DNA of 64,000 bases from assembly GCF_003597395.2 (NCBI RefSeq), contig NC_133770.1, forward strand, positions 5,777,292-5,841,291, read 5' to 3'. Shown here one piece after another: positions 55,985 to 64,000 of this stretch. How positions within the stretch are numbered: the first letter of the stretch is position 1; each line of letters starts with the position of its first letter. The position numbers were made by a program, and so were the translations under genes. The notes beneath the pieces were generated by a model that did not search any database, was not told where the DNA came from, and worked only from the letters and a program-made list of their open reading frames with translations. This DNA comes from Chelonoidis abingdonii (lineage: Eukaryota > Chordata > Testudines > Testudinidae).

Positions 55985-58249
55985 ATCTAAACCATGAGCT
56001 CTACTTCCTGTCTGCCCGTGAGGGTTTATATGAGGCAAGTTTATACCGACAAAACGCCTTGCTGCTAGTATACAGCTGAGCTATTGTTCGAAGTGGGCTG
56101 ATTCCAAAGATGAAGACAGACTACCCATGTAATTCCTCTTAAGAACATGTAGAGAGAGACAGCCTAAAAACACTAGTTTCAGATGAATTCGAGAATCACC
56201 TATTAGGTCTATTTGCTGTAGGTAAACAATGATAAGATACCCCAGGAGGACAGAAGTACATTGTTTCTGGTGATGCCACAGATTTAAATTCAAGGCAAAG
56301 TAGACGAAGTGTTCATCTCAGTGTTTGGGGGAAGAATGCCTAGTTGAGATTAAAAAATAAACCTTATTACAGTCTCAAACAGCTGTAACTGGAACAGGGA
56401 CATTTTTATAGTACTGCTTCTCTGAAAATATAATTCAGCCAACATTCTTCCTCTTGGTTCTTAGCTTCCAAGTGTGAGGCCACCAGAATTCCTACAAATC
56501 CTTAAGAATGTTGACACTTGAGGGCAGCTGTAACAGGGTAGTAAGAACCAGGACACTGTGTGCCACCACATCCCCATGCCATATAAACACTGCCCTTAAC
56601 ACATTCTAGTGAGTCTTCAAAGACAGTCCCGTTGTCCATGGATTTCTCTGGCACTCTCGCTCTTCTATTGTGCCTTCCCCTTTTTGATCACCACCCCGCT
56701 CCGCAGTAGGTTTCAATTGCAACACCTTTGCCTGAGCACTCTCATGCCTTTTCTTAATGTTTCAGAATTTGTTCTGCTCCAGTTTTGGACATTAATTTTG
56801 CCACTACAGTGACACTGGTCTCCAATCATCCCTTCCTTTGTTCCTTTCATATCCAGGGCCCCATTCTACAAACCTGTATTTACATGATTATGGGTCTGCA
56901 GAATCAGGCTTATACAATGTAAGATTTGTTAAAGTGCTTGGATCAAAAAATTAAAAAACTGAGACGACTGTAAGCATCTGAAATTTGCAAAAGCCAAGGT
57001 AATGTAATGTAATTATAACGTTAACATCAACTTCATTTTTCTAGGGATTTGCTTTAAATGTATTGGGAGGTGTGGGTTATGGTGGAGGTTGGTTAATCCT
57101 TGAATGAATTGTTATTTTAAATTGTGAGAGTGACTCGAGCTGGAGATAATTGGGGGCCTGGGGGAAGTTCTGTTAAGGACACTGGAACAAATCTGCATTG
57201 TTAAGAAAAGTTGCAATGATCTTTAGCGGCTGCAGAGAGCACACAGGTGCAGGGTTGTGTTGTTGGGGTTGGGTTTTTTCAGGTCTCATCTGAAATTATA
57301 CACATAATAAACTGCATGGAATTCCATTTATCTACCGTGGAAGGATGAAGGAAAGTTCTGATATCTTTATGAGTCTGTTTTCTAACATGCTCCACAACTA
57401 TAGACAATCAGATCTGTGCATTTATTGATGTGAAACCCTTCTAACACTGACATAGCTGACTTTGGGATAAGCATGATTAGGCTTGTCTGAACCACTGGAG
57501 CAGAGCCAGCAAGTCTATCTGCAGTCAATTTAATCTGGAGACGTTTCCGATAAAGGCTTTATTCTAGCAAGGTTACACGTCAAGTGAAGGTGTATCATTT
57601 GAGTGCAGCATAAGAGTGGGATATCCTGCCAGACCTGTACACTTTCAAATATTCTAATCAGCCATATGTAATTAGTAGTAATCTGAATGAGGCCTTCCTA
57701 CTGTTCCAGTCCAGGTGACAAACAGCAACAACAGAAATTAACCCTGGTAGAACTAACTAATGTTAAAGTGGTGGGAGGGGGGCATCATTTCTGAAAGAGA
57801 TACAGTTATAAAGAGCACATGTCCCGGCATGCTATTCTTCAGTCTTGCTCTGTCTCAGCTTGGAGATCAAGAGAGAGAGATTGGGACCTGTAACTTTTGC
57901 AAGACACACTTCTGCAATAACAATGACTGCTGCTGTGATTGGCTCCATTGTATATAAATTGGGTGCAGTCCTTGGGCTTCCAGCAATATGCTAATATGGC
58001 CCACGGACATATTTGAACCTGGGAACAAAGGAAAAAAGCAAACTGTAGAAAGCAGACCAGTCCAGATGATGTTTATCCTAACAAGGTATCTGCGTCCGAG
58101 AAGGCTCAGTAAGAGTGCAAACCCTTGTCAATTGGTTTTGGTTTGACTTAAAAGTCCATTGGGTCTCTCAAGCAGAGCTGAGCAAGAATGGAGTCTAACT
58201 TCATTGTAATAGCTAATTTCTTCAGTTAACTGTGATTCTTGGCACCTCC

Positions 58250-58505
58250 ATAACACTTTTCATTTGAGAATCTCAAAAACACCATTAGTAAAGCTTCAAA
58301 CGCCCCTGTGAGAGATGAGCAAGAAGGACCACTCTCATATTACTGATGAGAAAAACTGGAACAGTGAGATGAAGTAAACTGGCCAAAATCTCTCCAAGCA
58401 CAGCATTTCTAATCTCTCAATTCATCCACAAGGCAAATCAATACCAGAGCTATGGGACTAGAACACACTACCATTGGTTCCCAGTCCCCTGCTTTTATCA
58501 TTAGA
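58250..58505 (-). repeat. MIR-like SINE
   Basis: Reverse-orientation MIR pattern: TTACTGATGAGAAAAACTGG, AAACTGGCCAAAATCTCTCC and CAGTCCCCTGCTTTTATCAT. Confidence 0.5.
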
Positions 58506-59754
58506 CCACATTTTCTCTGTCCAGTGTTTCTTCCAAACAAACTGCTCCAGTAAAAACCACACTGCTTTGTCTGAAGGAAGGGAGCACGCCAATACTACAA
58601 CACGCCCACCAGCTTGAGAAATGAAAGAATTTAGAGCATCAAGATCTCCTTCCTCTAGGGAACCGCTTCTATCATCACATGACCACCCAATAAAACTGTT
58701 TTTATACCCAGTTCCTGTACAGAACCAGAGGGCCCCGCATACCAGAAAAATCAAATCTTTAGGTTTCCGTTTAAAAAACGCAACACAGCTGTAACTAAAG
58801 AATTATTCAATCTTATCTGACTCAATGGGTTATAATCCCTGAAGACCTCAGTACTGCAGAGTTTGTGCTGTGCTTCTGAAGTTACTAGGCTATGCCATCT
58901 TTTGCTTAGGGATGGGCTAAATGTATGAATTGCACCACTCCTAAATCTTTCCAAAGCCTCTAAAAAAGTTTAAAGTATCCAAATACTGTTCATTTTCCTG
59001 TACCTCTGCACTCTCTAGTTCTGTCCCTGAGAAAGCAAGAGAAAAACTGCTCTTGTTGTAGCTGCAGACCAACCTGGAACACCTCATCTCACAAGATACC
59101 TAGTTTGAATCTAATTTGCAGATAAGAAGTTTAAAGTAAGCACTAATTCTCAAACCACCTGAGGCACCCAGATACACAACAGTCAGGGCAGTATAAATGC
59201 CTTACAGTAGTCAATGGCAAAACAGCCCTCAATTTCCAGATACTGACATTCCTGGTAGTTGTACTTTATTCTTGGAGGCGGTCAAAAAAGCCTCTAGAAA
59301 CCCTGAACTCAGAAAAAAAGAGCCCCTCTTCGCATTTGGTGATTCTCTGGTGTAAAGTCAACTGATCTACTTCACCGACAGTACTAATATTGGAAACCTA
59401 GGACATATCTTATCTGTTAGGAAACTTGCCCCAGTGTAATTAAAATTGATCTAGAATAGTTACAGTGGTGCAAGATTTCTAACAGACAAGGCTACAGACG
59501 AAAACAGAAACAAAGAACAAAGCAACCTGAAGAGATTAGAGCAGTGGGAGATGCAGAGAAGCAGGTAAGATTTGGTTCTGTTACACATAAATCCCCATAT
59601 ATGGGAAAGGGAAGTTAACAGCACAGTGACAGAACAGGGAATACATCCAAGAAGCCACGCTGCAGTTGAATTTCCTTTGTTTCCTTAAAGACATGCTAAA
59701 ATTTTTCTTCATGGAACCAAGTAACTTAGTTGCCCCAGGGAAGCACAGGAACGC

Positions 59755-60620
59755 CTCACTTACCAATGTTTCGTTATGTTGCTGATCTATTAGGGAACAT
59801 ACTCATGTAAGTTGTGCAACGTTCACTTATAATGTCATTTTGCGGGTGGGGACTTGGAACTAGGGTGGGCTGCAAGCCCCCATTAGCTCCCGTCCGCCCC
59901 GCCCCCCAGCGCCTCCTGCCTCCGAGGCCCATGGATCAGAACCTCCCCCATCCCGAACGCAGCTGGGGAGAGGAGTGAGGATGCGGCACACAGACTCTCC
60001 CCCATCCCCTCCCTGTGCACCTCCTGCTCGCAGCAATCAGCTGTTTTGCCGCACTTGGGAGGTGCGGGGGAGGCACTGATCCGCGGGGCCCTCTGTGGGG
60101 TGGGAGACACTGGGGGATGGGTGGCGGGGAGCTGATAGAGGGGCTGATAGGAGGGCCAGCCCACCCTGGTTCCAAGCCATCACCTGCTAGATCTGATGGG
60201 CTGCTCTTCCAGAGAATCCCGCAAGTAGTGGACAAAGTACTGTATTCGCAGGCAGAGAAAAAAACATCCCTGGAACCTAACTCCCCTATTTACATTAATT
60301 CAGTGGCTCTCAAATTTTTATACTTGTGACCCCTTTCACATAGCAAGCCTCTAAGTGTGACCCCCCCCTTATAAATTAAAAATACTTTTAAAATATATTT
60401 AACACCATTATAAATGCTGGAGGCAAAGTGGGATGGAGGTTGACAGCTCGTGACCCTCAATGCAATAACCTCACGACCCCATGAGGGGTCCCAACCCCCA
60501 GTTCGAGAAGCCCTGCATTAATACTTCTAGGGAAATTAGATTTGATTACCATCGTTTCGCTTAAAGTCACATTTTTCAAGAATATGACTACAACGTTAAG
60601 CAAGGAGTTACTGTAATGGA
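59755..60620 (-). mobile_element. Tigger-like DNA element interrupted by a hAT
   Basis: Right end reads ATCGTTTCGCTTAAAGTCAC and ACAACGTTAAGCAAGGAGTT ACTGTA; left part has CAATGTTTCGTTATGTTGC. The sequence is broken at 60300 and resumes at 60524. The left boundary is approximate. Confidence 0.6.
60301..60515. mobile_element. 215-bp hAT-type element inside the Tigger-like element
   Basis: Ends CAGTGGCTCTCAAA and TTCGAGAAGCCCTG; duplication CATTAAT(T/A) at 60293-60300 and 60516-60523. Confidence 0.85.
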
Positions 60621-61313
60621 ACAGGGGCTGGGAGGAGAGGTGCCTAGCTTAAGGTGGGATCCACAATCTGGAACAGTTTGAGAAAGACTGGACTAAGGAA
60701 TGGTGTTACAAGCCCCTGATCTTAGCAACCTAGACAAACCCTTTATGTTGGCGCAGAAATGCAAGAGCATGAGCCCTCAATGGGCACCTTGTACCCAAGC
60801 AGGATGCTCTTCTACCAGACACACAGCTTAACTTCTACCCCAGAAACCTTGTGTTCACAGAGATGATCATGAGGAGCAGCGACAGACTTCCCCAAACCCA
60901 GTTTAGAATAATCAGAGACTTGACAGATCCAGTCAAATCAGCACTTCTTTGTCTAATCACAGCTAAACCAAGCTGCCAGCTGCTGCTGAAACAGCACCAT
61001 GGTCTATTGAGCAATCTGAATTGCAGCGGCAGTGATTCTCAGATGAGAAATAAGTTGGAAGAGAAATGTTGGTACAACGTTAAAGTTATCTTACAGGTTT
61101 CTTTTGGCAACGATCATTTGAATATTGCTGTTTGTTAATTGTGCACTTTTCCAATAGATAAGTAGAGGTGTCAAATACCTGGCCCATTTATGTGGCTTTA
61201 ATGACACATTCAGATTCTTTCATTTTAAAATTAAAGTTTCTAGACACAGTGGTTGTGAAGTTATTTTTTCAAACATGAGCCAACTGTAAACTGATGTAGT
61301 GTTGTCGGCCTGA

Positions 61314-61695
61314 GGCCATGTCTACACTACAAAATTAAGCTGACCTAACTTATGTCAGCATTCAGCCACTGCAGTAATTACACAGCTTGTACGTGTCTAC
61401 ATTTTGCTCCTTGTGTTGGAGGTGTACGTCCTCACCAGGAATGCCTGTATCGATTGTGCTGTCAGCATGGGACAGCTCCTGAAAGTCAGTAACAGTCGAC
61501 GTAAGCAACGCAGTGCCTACACTGAGACCATGTCGACCTAACCACATTGACCTTGACTCTATGCCACTCGTGGAGGTTGAGTTATGAAGTTGGCGTAGCG
61601 GGGCCATTACGTCACCAGAAACCAAATTTAAGGTTGACACTTCCATAGATGCAAGGCAGCTTACATCAACCTAACTCTGAAGTGCAGACCAGGCC
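61314..61695. mobile_element. 382-bp MITE with GGCC..TCTACACT termini
   Basis: Ends GGCCATGTCTACACTAC and AAGTGCAGACCAGGCC, flanked by TGA on both sides (61311-61313 and 61696-61698), suggesting a 3-bp duplication. Confidence 0.75.
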
Positions 61696-64000
61696 TGAGT
61701 ATGCAAGCAGACAAGAGGATGTCTGAAAGCTGAGAACTCCTCATGTCCCCTGACCTATTCATCTTATTGAGGTGTTGACTTTGAACGACACAGTCAGCTA
61801 AGTAGTCAGAAAAGAAGAGGAGCAAAAAACAGAAGTGGTCCCAAAGATTAGCCCAATTAATGAGCCAAGTGAGACACAGGAACTTTAATAACAATGTACA
61901 AACTTCCTACTGATGTCTATCGATCCAGAGTAAGGTTTTGTCCTAGATTCGTACCTCAGGCCCACAGACTACTGTTACATATTGAATTCAGCCTTTAACA
62001 CAGGAGTTAAGACACTCCAAGGCTAATTCATTGTAATCCAAATAATAAAGAGAATAGTAAACCCAGAACACTTACATCATATTAAATTAGCTCCTCTTTC
62101 AGTTATGGCCTTAACGCTCATTTTTGTCACTGATTTTATCCCTTCTATCTCTACTTACAGGAAGCAGAAAGTTAGGTAGAGCTAATACTACTGAACCATT
62201 TAGGTCCTGTCCACCCAGCAACCACTACCATATGCTAGGGGAATCCCATTTACAGCCATTGTCCTCCAACACAGTTAAAGCACTGATCAACATCGGAGAA
62301 GAGACCATTATTCAACTGATCTGTACTATGGCCCACATTATTTATTCCTGCTTCCCTTGCAGGATGGAACAGTGCTTTAACCACACCAGGGCCAGTTTTG
62401 GAAATCGGTCTGCAACACAATGTTTTTATTGTGCAGATAGTACCTTTTAGGTGCTGTCTCCATTACATCTGAAGTCAGCAAATCATAGTAAGCAACAATT
62501 GTTAAAATGGTGAAACGTGTACTAACACCCACCACCGAAGGGAACCCAGTGACTAAAGCCTCCCCATGTTGTTTCTTCCACAGTTTGATGCTTGACATCA
62601 TCTCTGCTAGACATGCTATTTTGCAGGCCCCTTGTGTGGTCAACACATTTCACTGAATTTAAAGTTTCATCAATACATGTTAAAAAAGTGTTCTGTACAA
62701 GATCAGTGAACAAGTACATTTCGTAAGTCAGCTATGTATTGAAGTGGCTGCTACCTCTATTTGAAAAATACACTCAAAGTTGATAAAATTTTCTTCCATA
62801 ACACCCAGTACTGCATAATGAACAAAGCTGGAAAAGGCATCTTGCATTGAATGATCAGGAAGAAAGATTTGGTTTGAAGAGAATGAGAATGTCAACTCAG
62901 CTGCTAAGGGACGTGCAGGTCAGTGCTGAAAAGTGAGTTGGCAGCCAGAGGAAGTGGCAGAGAAGTAGGATAGTTCACTATCATGATTAATTACATTGAG
63001 ACACACTCTTGAAGAGAACATAGTGTTAACGAAATAGTCTTAGACGTCCAAAGTCCTTTATCGACACAAAAGCTATTTCACGAGTATTGGCACTTCAAAC
63101 CTCATCTCCTCCCCCTGAAATATGTATCAAAAGTGAGCTTGGGAGGACCGCTCAAGTCTCTGCCACAAAGACCACCAAGGGTCCCAACCGTGATAGTGGA
63201 ATCTGTGATCTAGCTTAGGCAGATGTAATGCTATAGTGTCTAGACACAAAGGAATGCGGAATTGGACTAGTTTCAAATAGGTTAAAGACACATCAAGTAG
63301 CAACTACTTTAGATGCTACTAACATCTCAGGGGCGAGAGGCTCCCCATCTCCATCAGACATCCACACATGCTGGGACACACAACACTATACTGATAGCGA
63401 TCAACACTCTCTAAGAAACTTCCAAGCATGATCATCTAAGTTGTGGAGGGGATTCTCTGATTACGGCTAGCAAGCCTATCCCAAACATTTTATCTTAGAT
63501 GGCACAACTTTGCTCATGGCCACCACACAGACAATGCACTGGCGAACACTGCTTAACCAAATATTCTTGTGAATTTTTCATTTAGATGTACCCAACCCGC
63601 ACTACTCAGTGTAAAGAATGCAAAGTCTATTTATTTATGTAATCTTTTTCTAAGGCAGAGGGAAATGGGTGAAGAGTCTCAACCTGTGCAGACTGGGGAA
63701 CGTTTTAGTGTTTCATTCAATAGTACAACGTTGTACTCACTGGACTTGTCACATGCCTTGGGCATGGCAACAGCAGCACTGTATACATCTAAAAACTCCT
63801 ATTCTGTTATTAACCTTTGCAGGGATTCTAGCATTTTTCTCTGAAGAATCTGCTATGGGCCACACTCAGATACTGATGTAGAGTGACCACCTTGTGGGAA
63901 TTAGAAGGGAGTACAATGTCCATGATTCAGTCAGTGCTTGGACTCTTGACTGAGACCATCAAAAAGGGTGCCAATTGCAGCTGTAGATTTTTGTGATGTG

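Larger units (their letters stand above)
43671..64000 (-). other. KLHL18: Presumed KLHL18 intron 1 (start exon not found)
   Basis: About 20.3 kb upstream of exon 2. I looked for the reverse complement of a BTB N-terminal segment with a donor in the right phase (ending one base into a Gly codon) and did not see it. The repeats inside are listed separately. Between them (43.7-45.0, 48.1-49.3, 52.3-53.2, 56.0-58.2, 58.5-59.7 and 61.7-64.0 kb) nothing else was recognised. Confidence 0.55.

Overview
The window is vertebrate nuclear DNA and most probably comes from a hidden-necked (cryptodiran) turtle. The evidence is intron-split genes with GT-AG boundaries, many CR1 LINE fragments, many hAT-type elements with 8-bp target duplications, and above all a tRNA-headed SINE with a CR1-like tail (about 18282-18458, minus strand), the architecture known from cryptodiran turtles. 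No CRISPR array, operon or prokaryotic feature is present.

Two protein-coding genes can be reconstructed, both on the minus strand. (1) 3574-13844: a complete four-exon cathelicidin-family gene. Its exons are at 13844-13656, 9559-9449, 4608-4522 and 3744-3574. All introns are in phase 0, the exon sizes are typical of the family, and the four cathelin cysteines are present. The predicted protein has 185 residues: a signal peptide, a cathelin domain, and an unusual Lys/Pro-rich C-terminal region with a hydrophobic to acidic tail. No single-frame ORF shows this gene because its coding exons are only 87-189 bases. (2) 26500-43670: KLHL18, a kelch-like adaptor for CUL3 ubiquitin ligase, exons 2-10. 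All junction phases close and 530 codons are recovered. Exon 1 (about 44 residues) was not found and probably lies beyond the right edge, which would make intron 1 longer than 20 kb. The KLHL18-cathelicidin linkage agrees with the recalled location of the avian cathelicidin cluster.

Layout. 1-3570: flank, with a possible exon end at the left edge, a MITE, a Penelope-like fragment with a partial hammerhead motif, and the cathelicidin 3' region. 3574-13844: cathelicidin gene, its introns filled by CR1 (one copy split by a solo LTR, another by a hAT element), other hATs, MITEs and MIR-like SINEs. 13.9-26.5 kb: intergenic, with MIR, CR1, an LTR, the tRNA-CR1 SINE and a hAT; the last 3 kb is probably KLHL18 3' UTR. 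26.5-43.7 kb: KLHL18 body, with CR1, LTR, hAT, a Tigger-like element and a head-to-head Penelope fragment carrying two divergent hammerhead motifs. 43.7-64 kb: presumed KLHL18 intron 1, with hATs (one of 1.7 kb), solo LTRs, a Penelope-like remnant, MITEs and MIRs.

The two genes have no direct functional link: one encodes a secreted innate-defence protein, the other a cytosolic ubiquitin-ligase adaptor. The strongest finds are the cathelicidin with its atypical C-terminus and the palindromic pair of hammerhead motifs at 39.6 kb.
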